DNA of 32,153 bases from the NCBI GenBank assembly GCA_022561775.1, contig JADFQO010000031.1, positions 1 to 32,153 on the forward strand, read 5' to 3'. This document shows positions 1-7,141 of the stretch, piece after piece (within the stretch, counting starts at the first letter, position 1; every line of letters begins with the position of its first letter). Made by a program: the position numbers and the translations under genes. The notes below the pieces were generated by a model. The model did not search any database, was not told where the DNA came from, and saw only the letters and a program-made list of their open reading frames with translations. Origin of the DNA: Myxococcales bacterium. GTDB taxonomy: Bacteria > Myxococcota_A > UBA9160 > SMWR01.

Positions 1-984
1 ACGCTGCGCAGTGTCGACACCCTGGTGGTGGACAAAACGGGAACCCTCACCCAGGGACACCCCAAACTCACGCGCTTGATCACGACCGGAGAGCTGTCGG
101 ACGACAGCGTTTTGTGTCTGGCCGCGTCGATCGAGCGCTACAGCGAACATCCGCTCGCGGGCGCTGTGGTCGGCGAGGCCGAAGTGCGCAATCTCTCCCT
201 CGAAGAGGCCCGGAATTTTGAAGCCGAGGTGGGCGGCGGAGTAATCGGCGAGGTCGGAAGCCGGCGGGTCGCGGTCGGAAAACTCTCCTTCCTGCACGCA
301 CGCGGTGTTCAAAACCTCACAGCCCTGGATCGGGAAGCTGCTGCGCTTCAGGACGATGGGCATACCGTGATCTACCTGGCGATTGACGGCAAGCTCGCGG
401 CGATCCTCGCGGTTTCGGACCCCATCAAGGCGGAGACGCTACCCGCGATCAAACGGCTACACGCGCTCGGGCTGCGCATCGTCATGCTCACGGGAGACGA
501 CGAACGCGTCGCAGAATCGGTCGCAAGGCGGCTGGGAATCGACGAGTTCGCTGCCGGCTTGTCGCCGCGCGACAAGCACGATCGCATCCTTGCCCTGCGA
601 GAAGCGGGACACTGCGTCGCGATGGCCGGCGACGGCATCAACGATGCGCCCGCACTGGCCGCCGCCCACGTGGGGATCGCGATGGGAACCGGGACCGACG
701 TCGCGATCGAGAGCGCCGGCATCACGCTCCTCAGCGGCGACCTGCGGGCGGTCGGCAAAGCCATCGCATTGAGCCGCGCCGTGATGCGCAACATCCGCCA
801 GAATCTCTTCTTCGCCTTCTTCTACAACGGGCTCGGGATACCGATCGCGGGAGGTGCGCTGTTCCCGGTCTTCGGGATCGCGCTGAACCCGATGATCGCG
901 GCCGCCGCAATGAGCTTGAGTTCCGTCTCCGTGATCGCCAACGCGCTTCGGCTGCGATCGACAGAACTCGAAGATCCGAGCTGA
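1..984 (+). CDS. copA: Copper-exporting P1B-type ATPase, C-terminal part (runs off window start)
   Basis: The reading frame is open from base 1, so the gene starts upstream of the window and only the last 327 residues are seen. The fragment opens just before the phosphorylation motif DKTGTLT (residues 11-17 of the fragment). It then has the nucleotide-domain SEHPLA motif (about 48-53), TGD (163-165) and the hinge motif GDGINDAP (209-216), and ends in two membrane helices. The first of these carries YN (274-275) and the last carries MSLSS (303-307). In P1B ATPases, YN plus MxxSS in the last helices marks the Cu(I)-exporting subgroup, so the likely role is ATP-driven Cu(I) export across the inner membrane. 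The N-terminal metal-binding domains and the CPC helix lie outside the window, so the metal is inferred from the C-terminal motifs alone. Confidence 0.93.
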   Translation, partial: TLRSVDTLVVDKTGTLTQGHPKLTRLITTGELSDDSVLCLAASIERYSEHPLAGAVVGEAEVRNLSLEEARNFEAEVGGGVIGEVGSRRVAVGKLSFLHARGVQNLTALDREAAALQDDGHTVIYLAIDGKLAAILAVSDPIKAETLPAIKRLHALGLRIVMLTGDDERVAESVARRLGIDEFAAGLSPRDKHDRILALREAGHCVAMAGDGINDAPALAAAHVGIAMGTGTDVAIESAGITLLSGDLRAVGKAIALSRAVMRNIRQNLFFAFFYNGLGIPIAGGALFPVFGIALNPMIAAAAMSLSSVSVIANALRLRSTELEDPS

Positions 985-1051
985 CTGTGATTTCGCTCGT
1001 GGAGAAAGTCTCCGCGGCGCGTCATCCGCGTTGGTAGGCTTTCTGTCCGCG

Positions 1052-1840
1052 ATGCGAAAACCTGTGACTGCGATGACCTCGGCACCGCGTTCACTGCTCG
1101 ACGCGCTCGTCTTCTCCAATCTCTGGATGGCGGCAGCTGCAGGCGCTCTCGTCGCGGCGGCCTCTCGCGCAATGGGAACCGCCATCCGCCCGGAAGCGGT
1201 GGGGCTTGCCTTCTCGGGAACCCTGGTGATCTACAACTTCGATCGGCTGCGCGACCTGCGTCGCGACCGACACACTTCGCCGGATCGCAGCGCGTTCGTC
1301 GCGAAGTACCGAGGCCGGCTGATCGGTCTCATCGGAGCGGCGGCAGCGGCCTCGCTCTACTTCGGGGCGCGCGTGGGATGGCCGGCGGCCGTAATGCTAC
1401 TGCCGGTTCTCGGAGTGGGGCTCTTCCATCGACGCCTCAAGCGCTTCGAGAACGCCAAGATCGCCTACATCGCGGCATCTTGGATCTGCGTAGGGTGCGG
1501 GTTGCCCGCGGTGCTCGCTCCGGACGCGCAGAGCGTCCGGTGGGTCGCATCGATCCTCGCGGCGACCCTGCTCGCGAATGTCATCGCTTTCAACGTTCGC
1601 GACGAAGAGGCGCAAATCGAGCGAGTCGGTCGGCGTGGTGCGCTTCAGTTCGCGCGCGTTTGCGCGGCCATCGGAGTGGCGCTCGGCGCGCTCGCGCCCT
1701 CCCCGTCCGACGCTCTCGTCGCCATTCCGCTGGTGACCCTTCTCGCACTCATCGGCTACCGGCCGACCGAACGCTTCAGCCCGCTGTTCATCGATGGCGC
1801 GCTGCTCCTCGGATCACTCGTGGCGATCGCGTCAGGCTGA
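1052..1840 (+). CDS. UbiA-superfamily-like integral membrane protein
   Basis: A 262-residue, very hydrophobic protein with about 7-8 predicted membrane segments. Two polar motifs sit where UbiA-type intramembrane prenyltransferases carry their Mg/diphosphate-binding aspartates: YNFDRLRDLRRD (about 61-72, a D-x3-D-x3-D variant of NDxxDxxxD) and NVRDEEAQ (about 181-188, like the second DxxxD region). That supports a UbiA-like fold, but the motifs are atypical and the substrate cannot be named. The start is placed at ATG 1052; TTG 1031 and ATG 1073 are in-frame alternatives and none has a strong SD. It lies 67 bases after the copper ATPase on the same strand and converges on the exonuclease gene. 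Confidence 0.75.
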   Translation: MRKPVTAMTSAPRSLLDALVFSNLWMAAAAGALVAAASRAMGTAIRPEAVGLAFSGTLVIYNFDRLRDLRRDRHTSPDRSAFVAKYRGRLIGLIGAAAAASLYFGARVGWPAAVMLLPVLGVGLFHRRLKRFENAKIAYIAASWICVGCGLPAVLAPDAQSVRWVASILAATLLANVIAFNVRDEEAQIERVGRRGALQFARVCAAIGVALGALAPSPSDALVAIPLVTLLALIGYRPTERFSPLFIDGALLLGSLVAIASG

Positions 1841-1863
1841 AACGGGTCGGACGCGCGTGTCCT

Positions 1864-2745
1864 TCAGTCCGCCCAGCGCCGCGGGCGAGAGCGTAGTCGG
1901 TCCGCGTTCATTTCAGCGCAGAAATCCTCGAACGCTCCTCGCGGCACGCCCCTCCACTCGAGCTCGGCCAGGCTTCGGCTGATCGGTGCGTCTTCTGCGA
2001 GCGTGGCAAGACGCTTGTAGAGCAGCGCTTCATCGCGACGTGCGGCGAGGTTTCCCGCGAGCCGCTTCGCGCCGCGCACTGCGACCTCCCAGTCTGCGGC
2101 GTCCTCCGGGATCGCTTCGATCCGCTCGTAATGGGCCAGCACCGCGGCTGCGGACTTCGCGCCGAAGCCGGGAATGCCCGGGATGCCGTCAGCCGAATCG
2201 CCCATCAGGCCGAGCCAGTCGGGAATGCTCGCGGGTCCCACACCGCGCAATTCACGCAGCGTCTTCTCATTGGTGAGCCTCTTGCGCATCCGATCGATCT
2301 GCACGACGCGCGTACCGCGAATGCTCTGTCCGAGGTCCTTGTCGGGCGTCATCAGCCGAACCTGCTCGACCTGGTCGCGAAAGCGCGCCGCACCGGACGC
2401 CAACGCGTCGTCGGCCTCGTAGCGATCCATCGACCAGACGGTCACGCCGAGCGCCGCGGTCGCGCGTTCCGCGGCGTCGAATTGGGCGGCGAGTTCCTCG
2501 GGCATGCCCTCCCCGGTCTTGTATCCGTCGAACAGATCGTTTCGAAAAGATTCGACGGGATTGTCGAACGCGACCGCGATGTGCGAAACCGCTTCCTCTT
2601 CATCCTCGAGGAGCTGGAGCAGCGACGACGCGAGCCCGACCGTGGCCTTGACGTCGCGACCCGAAGCGTCGCGCTGACCGGGCCGCGGCGCAAAGTGCGC
2701 GCGGAACAGTTCGAAGGTCCCATCGACGAGATGAAGCCGCGTCAT
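1864..2745 (-). CDS. 5'-3' exonuclease / FEN-like nuclease (Pol I N-domain family)
   Basis: This 293-residue protein matches the stand-alone 5' nuclease family related to the N-terminal domain of DNA polymerase I. It begins with LHLVDGTFELFR (4-15), holding the first metal-binding Asp. It continues with DRYEADDALA (107-116, acidic cluster), TPDKDL (133-138), and GLMGDSADGIPGIPGFG (about 179-195), which contains the acidic metal ligands and the helix-three-turn-helix DNA-binding loop. The expected role is cleavage of 5' flaps or RNA primers in replication and repair. The ATG has no obvious SD of its own. It overlaps the stop of a tiny upstream frame (ATGA), so translation may be coupled. It is in the same direction as the B12 operon, but a candidate promoter at 2826-2853 suggests separate transcription. 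Confidence 0.9.
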   Translation of the reverse strand: MTRLHLVDGTFELFRAHFAPRPGQRDASGRDVKATVGLASSLLQLLEDEEEAVSHIAVAFDNPVESFRNDLFDGYKTGEGMPEELAAQFDAAERATAALGVTVWSMDRYEADDALASGAARFRDQVEQVRLMTPDKDLGQSIRGTRVVQIDRMRKRLTNEKTLRELRGVGPASIPDWLGLMGDSADGIPGIPGFGAKSAAAVLAHYERIEAIPEDAADWEVAVRGAKRLAGNLAARRDEALLYKRLATLAEDAPISRSLAELEWRGVPRGAFEDFCAEMNADRLRSRPRRWAD

Positions 2746-2795
2746 CGAGCCACGCGCGCTCGACCCATCGCTTCTCGGGTCTTACCGATTTTCAC
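2742..2795 (-). CDS. Candidate 17-codon leader ORF coupled to the exonuclease
   Basis: A GTG start at 2795 follows a clear GGGAG (plus-strand 2804-2808) by 8 bases and opens a 17-residue frame (MKIGKTREAMGRARVAR). Its TGA overlaps the ATG of the exonuclease as ATGA. The exonuclease itself lacks an SD, so ribosomes could load here and re-initiate. No protein function is claimed. It may equally be chance, or a remnant of a different N-terminus. Confidence 0.3.
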   Translation of the reverse strand: MKIGKTREAMGRARVAR

Positions 2796-2825
2796 GAGCG
2801 GTGCTCCCGCTGGCTGGTATCCACC

Positions 2826-2853
2826 ACTCTAATGGCAGGCGGGCCGGTCGCAA
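2826..2853 (-). promoter_or_regulatory. Candidate sigma-70 promoter for the exonuclease
   Basis: On the minus strand, TTGCGA (-35, plus 2848-2853) and TAGAGT (-10, plus 2826-2831) are separated by 16 bases, each matching 4 of 6 consensus positions. The site lies just after the end of the B12 operon and about 25 bases before the SD of the leader ORF. This is a pattern match only. Confidence 0.3.
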
Positions 2854-2857
2854 AGAC

Positions 2858-3022
2858 CTACTCGTCGACTCCCCAATCTTGCTGAGCGCGGGCCGCCATG
2901 CGACCCATCTCGCGCCTCAATCCCGGGCCATTCGCAAAGGCGACCCACACGCCGATCGCGAGGTCGACGACCGCCGCGATCCGAATGCGCTTCAGGCGAC
3001 GCGCAGGTCTTCGACCCAGCAA
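2858..3022 (-). CDS. Small putative membrane protein at the end of the B12 operon (54 aa)
   Basis: A short frame overlaps the last 31 bases of the second PP-loop gene and ends in TAG at 2858-2860. With the TTG start at 3022 it encodes 54 residues: a basic N-terminus (RRPARRLKRIR), one hydrophobic segment (IAAVVDLAIGVWVAFANG, about 15-32) and an amphipathic acidic tail ending DWGVDE. Third codon positions are strongly G/C, as in neighbouring genes, and the layout (positive-inside, one helix, charged tail) is that of a real small membrane protein. There is no ATG start and no strong SD, so the start is uncertain; coupling to the upstream stop is likely if it is translated. Function unknown. By position it could be an accessory subunit of the cobalamin system. 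Confidence 0.42.
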   Translation of the reverse strand: MLGRRPARRLKRIRIAAVVDLAIGVWVAFANGPGLRREMGRMAARAQQDWGVDE

Positions 3023-3687
3023 TCCGCGCGCTTCACGTGCTCACCTGCGAGGATCTTCAGCGAATGCCGAAACAGCGGCCCGTTCGTCGCGAGGGTGTGG
3101 AATTCCCCGTTTTCCCCACAGGCGTCGATTCCCTGCGCTTCGAGTTCGCTCGCGAGCCCCGAATCCAGCGTTCGCCCGAGGTAGTCGCGCGACATGACGC
3201 CGTCGCGGACCACGACGATGCGCGCTTCGAAGCCGAGTTGCCACCACTCGTCGAGAACATCGCATCGCTCGAATCCCCAGAGCGGCAGGAGTCCGCTCAG
3301 GCCCGCATCCCGAGCAACCGCCAACTCCCAATCGCGGTGGGCTTCGATATCGATGTCGCCGAAGACGACCGATTTCATCCCATCCTGCCGCGCCTCTTCG
3401 AGCAGAGCCACCAGGCTTTCGCGGTAGTTCTCCCAACTCGTCGAGACGGTCCGCAGCTCGAGGCCGAGCGCATCAGCCTGCGCTTCGACCACGCTTCGAT
3501 GCAAGCCGTGCGAACGCGTACGGGTTTCGTCTTCGGTGAAGAGAGTCAGCAATACCTGCGGAATCGCTCCGCCCGCAGCCGCGCGGTGGAGCGCCAGGCA
3601 CGAGTCCTTACCGCCACTCCACGAACAACAAAAGGGCTCGTTGATGGCGGGAGCGCGCACAACCGTCTCCGAGCCACTCGAATTCAC
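2992..3687 (-). CDS. Dph6-type PP-loop ATP pyrophosphatase, second copy
   Basis: 231 residues from a GTG start at 3687, chosen because it forms a GTGA overlap with the stop of the preceding membrane-protein gene; the open frame upstream of it is a shadow of other genes. The PP-loop motif SGGKDS lies at 24-29, and the family signature GIDACGENGEFHT at 186-198 is followed by GPLF. Members are annotated as diphthine-ammonia ligases or adenine nucleotide alpha-hydrolases, enzymes that adenylate a substrate carboxylate and release PPi. Bacteria lack diphthamide, so the true substrate is unknown. A homologous but diverged copy lies two genes upstream in the same riboswitch-led operon, which points to a substrate related to cobalamin (inference). 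Confidence 0.88.
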   Translation of the reverse strand: MNSSGSETVVRAPAINEPFCCSWSGGKDSCLALHRAAAGGAIPQVLLTLFTEDETRTRSHGLHRSVVEAQADALGLELRTVSTSWENYRESLVALLEEARQDGMKSVVFGDIDIEAHRDWELAVARDAGLSGLLPLWGFERCDVLDEWWQLGFEARIVVVRDGVMSRDYLGRTLDSGLASELEAQGIDACGENGEFHTLATNGPLFRHSLKILAGEHVKRADCWVEDLRVA

Positions 3688-4256
3688 GGGTTCGCTTCGC
3701 CAACCCTCAGGCTGTGATCGTCGCGAAGCCCCGCGAAACGGCGCTGGGCGACCCGGAAGCCGCCGAAGAACACGATCGCGTAGAAGCAGTTCCCGAGGAT
3801 CGCGTTGCGAAGAAACGGAATCGCGGCCACATAGCACGCGACGAGCCCCTCCCAGGTCATCGGGTAGAGGGTGCCTCTCGACCAGACACCGAAGTTGGTG
3901 ATCAGATAGAAGAGCACCGCCGTACCGACGGATGCCGAACCCACTCGCAGAGCGCTGCTTCGCGGGCCCAGCAAGCGTCCAAGCACGACCGTCAGCGCAA
4001 ACGCGAGGTAGACGAGCGGCATGCTCCGCAATGCGCTGAAATCGTAGATCGTACCCGCGAGTACAAGATCGCTCGCGAACATCGCGAACAGCGGCACCGC
4101 AAACGCGACCCTCACGTCGCGAAAATGGGCGCCTCCAAAGAGCGCCATGCCCGCGACCGGCGTGAAGTTGTAGGGATGCGGCAGCAGCCTCATGATCGCG
4201 GCCGCGATCGTGATGAACACGAGCGCGTGAAATCGCGCCTTTCCGGACGTCGACAA
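3684..4256 (-). CDS. DUF6580-like integral membrane protein, putative transporter in a B12 operon
   Basis: About 190 residues with 5-6 predicted membrane helices. The N-terminus has the pattern RLLPHPYNFTPVAGMALFGG, and later segments include FYLITNFGVWSRG, YPMTWEGL and CYVAAIPFLRNAILG. I recognise this as the family named DUF6580 putative transport protein. The TTG start at 4256 is preferred: it lies 8 bases after the TAG of the upstream PP-loop gene and precedes the first helix. ATG 4352 would add a tail that is only a shadow of the upstream gene. It overlaps the next gene by four bases (GTGA). The riboswitch-led operon and the absence of BtuCD nearby make an inner-membrane cobalamin carrier, analogous to the solitary S-component BtuM, a reasonable inference. 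Homology to BtuM was not tested. Confidence 0.8.
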   Translation of the reverse strand: MSTSGKARFHALVFITIAAAIMRLLPHPYNFTPVAGMALFGGAHFRDVRVAFAVPLFAMFASDLVLAGTIYDFSALRSMPLVYLAFALTVVLGRLLGPRSSALRVGSASVGTAVLFYLITNFGVWSRGTLYPMTWEGLVACYVAAIPFLRNAILGNCFYAIVFFGGFRVAQRRFAGLRDDHSLRVGEANP

Positions 4257-4264
4257 TCGCAGCG

Positions 4265-4984
4265 CTAGACCCTGCCCACAGCTGGCATCTCCGTTGCAGC
4301 CAAACTCGAACCCGCCGGCAGCAGGTCCGCGTAGTAGCGGGACTCGCGGCACACCACTTCGCCCACAACGATGTCGAGGGGCTCGCGGAAGATCGGACCG
4401 TCGTAGACGAAGGTGTGAAACTCCCCGTACTCACCGCAGGGATCGACACCTTCGGGGAGGTCGTCGATCAGGGCCGCGTCGATCGCGCGGCCCGCAAAGG
4501 ACGCGCCGAGCTTGCCCTCGACGCAACACAGATAGGCCTTGAAGCCCGAGCGGATGAAGGTCTGGATCAACTGCGCGGTGTCGCGCTTCCAGAGCGGAAA
4601 CACCCCGCGCATCCCCAACCGGGCCAGATTCTTTTCGCGATAGGCGCGAAGGTCTTCGAGGAAGAGATCGCCGTGTGCGACCAGCATCACCCCCTTGTCG
4701 CAGTAGCGCTGCAGGGTGTCACGCAGTAACTCTTCGAAGCGCTCGTTCGTGCACGGAAGACCCGAATCCGACGGCAGGTAGAGGCGATCGAGCGGCAGCC
4801 CGATCGATTCCGCCTGCATCTCGAGCAGCTCCTCCCTCACGCCGTGGTGGCTGATTCGCTTGTATTCCGCAGCCACCGACGTCAGCAGGCCGACCACCTC
4901 GTAGCGGTCGTCCCTCAGCAGCGCGTGGAGCGCCATCGCGCTGTCCTTCCCGCCGCTCCACGAAAGCACCAGCTTTTCCGGCAT
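4265..4984 (-). CDS. Dph6-type PP-loop ATP pyrophosphatase, first copy
   Basis: 239 residues. The ATP-binding PP-loop SGGKDS is at 10-15, the HGD motif at 104-106, and the signature DPCGEYGEFHT at 181-191 is followed by GPIF. The start is supported by an SD (AAGGGGAA) about 8 bases before ATG 4984, and the gene begins 24 bases after btuB. The family (diphthine-ammonia ligase, COG2102-like) uses ATP to AMP plus PPi chemistry to amidate or otherwise activate a carboxylate; the bacterial substrate is not established. Because it directly follows a riboswitch-controlled btuB, it probably acts on an imported corrinoid or on a product of B12 metabolism (inference). The two PP-loop proteins of this operon share the C-terminal signature but differ widely elsewhere, so they may form a heteromer or act on different substrates. 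Confidence 0.9.
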   Translation of the reverse strand: MPEKLVLSWSGGKDSAMALHALLRDDRYEVVGLLTSVAAEYKRISHHGVREELLEMQAESIGLPLDRLYLPSDSGLPCTNERFEELLRDTLQRYCDKGVMLVAHGDLFLEDLRAYREKNLARLGMRGVFPLWKRDTAQLIQTFIRSGFKAYLCCVEGKLGASFAGRAIDAALIDDLPEGVDPCGEYGEFHTFVYDGPIFREPLDIVVGEVVCRESRYYADLLPAGSSLAATEMPAVGRV

Positions 4985-5008
4985 TCCAATTCCCCTTTCG
5001 ATCGCGGC

Positions 5009-6994
5009 TCAGTACTCGAGGCGAATTCCGCCGTAGGCTGACGCACCGGCCGTCCCAAAGCTGACTATATCCTCATAATTTTCGTCCGTGACATTGTCGA
5101 CGCGCGCGAAGACCGTGAGCCAGTCGTTGATCTTGAAACGACCGGTCAGGTTGAGGGTCACGTAGTCGTCAGCGGTGGTCGCGCTGAAGTCGTCCGGATT
5201 GATATCGCGTCGATCGCCGACATAGAGCAGATTCGCGGCGAGTTCGCCGCGATTGTCGAGGAAGTCCCAGATCAGATCGATCGACGCCTTGTGGGTCGGC
5301 CGCCGCAGCAGACGGGAGCCGTTGAAAAGCAGGAACCCGATGGGATTTCCCTTGGCCTCGGTGTGCGTGTAGGTGTAGTTCCCGGAAAAGCGCAGGTTTT
5401 TGGTGAATTCGACGTCGACCGTGGTCTCGGCTCCCAACGACTCGGAATCGTCGATGTTGGTGTTGAGGAAGGGGAAGGTAACCATGCCAATGATCAGATT
5501 ATCGACGTCGTTCCAAAAGAACGTCGAGCCCACGACAAATCGACCGCCACAGAGAGAGGTTTCGAAGCCGAAGTCGGCACCCTGGGACTCTTCGGGTCTC
5601 AGGTTCGGATTGCCACCGCCTGCGAGCGGGTTGAGTTGTGACAGCGATGGCGCCTTGTAGCCCGTCCCATAACTACTGCGAAAGGTCGTGTGAAGTTCCG
5701 GAACCGACGCGCCGAGCGTAAAGCGATAGGTGACTTTGTCGTCGAAGTCGGTCGAGTTGTCGTAGCGGAACCCAGCCGTTCCAAAAAAGCGCTCCAAGAA
5801 CGTGAACTGATCCTGCAGGTAGACGGCGAAGTTGTCCCGTGTATCGTCGTAGGTGGCGAAATCCGCCTCTTCCCACTGCTGCTCGAGGCCAAGCGTGCCG
5901 AGATGGTTCTTGATCACGCGCACCTCGTTCTGCCAATTGAGCGCATAGAGGTTGCCGTCAATTTGGGTGTGAAAGCTCGGGAGAGGAATTGGAGGGATCG
6001 GAAAGACAAAGGGAGAGGACTTCGTGTCGCGCTCGTTCCGGCTGAACTGACCCGAGAGCGTCTGCACCCAGCGACCGTCGAACAGACTCAATTTTGGCGC
6101 AAAACGGGCGAGCAACTGCTCGGTGTCGACGTGGTGATCGTTTTCATTTCCAGCAGGAAAGCCATCGAAATCGGCCCGGGCGTCGCTAAAGCGGAACATG
6201 CTGTCGAGTGAAAATTTCTCGTTCAGCTTCCAGCCAAGGCGGGCCGAAGCGGTGTAATTTTCGTAGCCGTCCCGCTCGCCGCCTTCAGTCGTCGCCGAAA
6301 AACCGTCCGTTGACCAATAAGAACCCGATACCGCATAATTCAGATCGCCCGTATCTCCAGACACGGAAACGACTCCGCGCGCGGTGGAGTACGATCCCCC
6401 CTCACCCGAGCCCACCACCTTGGGCTTACCGCTGCTGCCGCGCTTGGTGAAGATCTGGATCACACCGCTCATCGCATCGCCGCCGTAGAGCACGCTCTGC
6501 GGCCCGCGAACCACCTCGATGCGCTCGATGTCTTCGGTGGTCAGGTCGTTGAGGATCGGTGCGCGGCTCGGGCTCGAGGGGTCGTTGAGCTCGACGCCGT
6601 CGAGCAGCACCAGCACGTGATTGGAATTGCCGCCGCGCACGAAGATCGATGTGGTGGTTCCCGGGCCACCGCTGCGCCGCACATCGACCCCGGGAACGCG
6701 CCGCAGCACGTCCGTCACCAGGCGCAACTGGCGGCGCTCGATCTCCTCGGATGTCACCACCGTGACGGAGCTCGCGACCTGCGCGGCCGAGGTTTCGGTT
6801 CGCGTGGCGGTGACGACGACATCGCCCACCTGAAGGGCGGCGGGCTCCTCGTCCGTGCGGTCGTCGTCCGCGGGTTCAGCGGAGGCGGAATTTACCGCAA
6901 CCAGAGCACACAGCAACGAGCTGAGGCAGCAGACCGCGGGAAAGACAGCGCGTTTCGCGGCGACGCGCGATGCAAATCGACCAACCAACGACAC
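5009..6994 (-). CDS. btuB: BtuB-like TonB-dependent cobalamin receptor
   Basis: 661 residues from GTG 6994, with a strong SD (GGGAGGTC) about 6 bases upstream. A signal peptide covers residues 1-39 (cleavage near SASA-EP). A TonB-box-like stretch (VGDVVVTAT, about 57-65) follows, then the plug domain (about 70-185) with VTDVLRRVPGVDVRRSG, FVRGG and IERIEVVRGPQSVLYGG. The rest is a beta-barrel ending in an aromatic residue (GGIRLEY). Length and architecture match BtuB. The substrate call rests mainly on the cobalamin riboswitch directly upstream. The protein would take up corrinoids across the outer membrane using TonB/ExbBD energy. It is the first gene of a minus-strand operon with two PP-loop ATPases and a membrane protein. 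Confidence 0.92.
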   Translation of the reverse strand: MSLVGRFASRVAAKRAVFPAVCCLSSLLCALVAVNSASAEPADDDRTDEEPAALQVGDVVVTATRTETSAAQVASSVTVVTSEEIERRQLRLVTDVLRRVPGVDVRRSGGPGTTTSIFVRGGNSNHVLVLLDGVELNDPSSPSRAPILNDLTTEDIERIEVVRGPQSVLYGGDAMSGVIQIFTKRGSSGKPKVVGSGEGGSYSTARGVVSVSGDTGDLNYAVSGSYWSTDGFSATTEGGERDGYENYTASARLGWKLNEKFSLDSMFRFSDARADFDGFPAGNENDHHVDTEQLLARFAPKLSLFDGRWVQTLSGQFSRNERDTKSSPFVFPIPPIPLPSFHTQIDGNLYALNWQNEVRVIKNHLGTLGLEQQWEEADFATYDDTRDNFAVYLQDQFTFLERFFGTAGFRYDNSTDFDDKVTYRFTLGASVPELHTTFRSSYGTGYKAPSLSQLNPLAGGGNPNLRPEESQGADFGFETSLCGGRFVVGSTFFWNDVDNLIIGMVTFPFLNTNIDDSESLGAETTVDVEFTKNLRFSGNYTYTHTEAKGNPIGFLLFNGSRLLRRPTHKASIDLIWDFLDNRGELAANLLYVGDRRDINPDDFSATTADDYVTLNLTGRFKINDWLTVFARVDNVTDENYEDIVSFGTAGASAYGGIRLEY

Positions 6995-6998
6995 GGGT

Positions 6999-7066
6999 AG
7001 ACCTCCCTCGCCCCGTTTCGCGCGGGGCAGACACGAACACCGGCCCTCGCGTTCGTCAGGAGGTCT
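6999..7066 (-). promoter_or_regulatory. SD/anti-SD expression platform of the btuB riboswitch
   Basis: The btuB SD region (plus 6999-7006, RNA GGAGGUCU) is perfectly complementary over 8 bases to an upstream segment (plus 7059-7066, RNA AGACCUCC). Between the two arms are further helices: a 6-bp stem from plus 7033-7038/7051-7056 and a 6-bp stem from plus 7010-7015/7023-7028. The closed form would hide the ribosome binding site, which fits translational repression when B12 is bound. This is read directly from complementarity; no folding energy was computed. Confidence 0.6.
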
Positions 7067-7086
7067 CGAGGTGGATGATCATAATC

Positions 7087-7108
7087 CCGGAACGCCAATG
7101 CGTTCCGG
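7087..7108 (-). promoter_or_regulatory. Perfect 9-bp hairpin between the B12 aptamer and the anti-SD
   Basis: Plus-strand arms CCGGAACGC (7087-7095) and GCGTTCCGG (7100-7108) are perfect inverted repeats around a 4-base loop. In the transcript it lies about 35 bases after the B12 box. It is not followed by a U-run (GATTATGATC), so it is not a standard intrinsic terminator; it more likely insulates or switches the leader structure. Confidence 0.55.
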
Positions 7109-7141
7109 CCCGAGCGCCCTGGCTGCGAGGGCAGATCTCTT

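Noticed and set aside
1841-1863. Possible terminator between the convergent UbiA-like and exonuclease genes
   Set aside because: Only short imperfect pairing (around GGACGCGCGTGTCC) and no T-run were found, so it was not listed.
2992-4449. A single 485-residue minus-strand frame ending in the second PP-loop protein
   Set aside because: Its first 254 residues are Arg/Ser-rich shadows of the DUF6580-like gene and the first PP-loop gene. The PP-loop domain starts at GTG 3687, with a GTGA overlap typical of operons.
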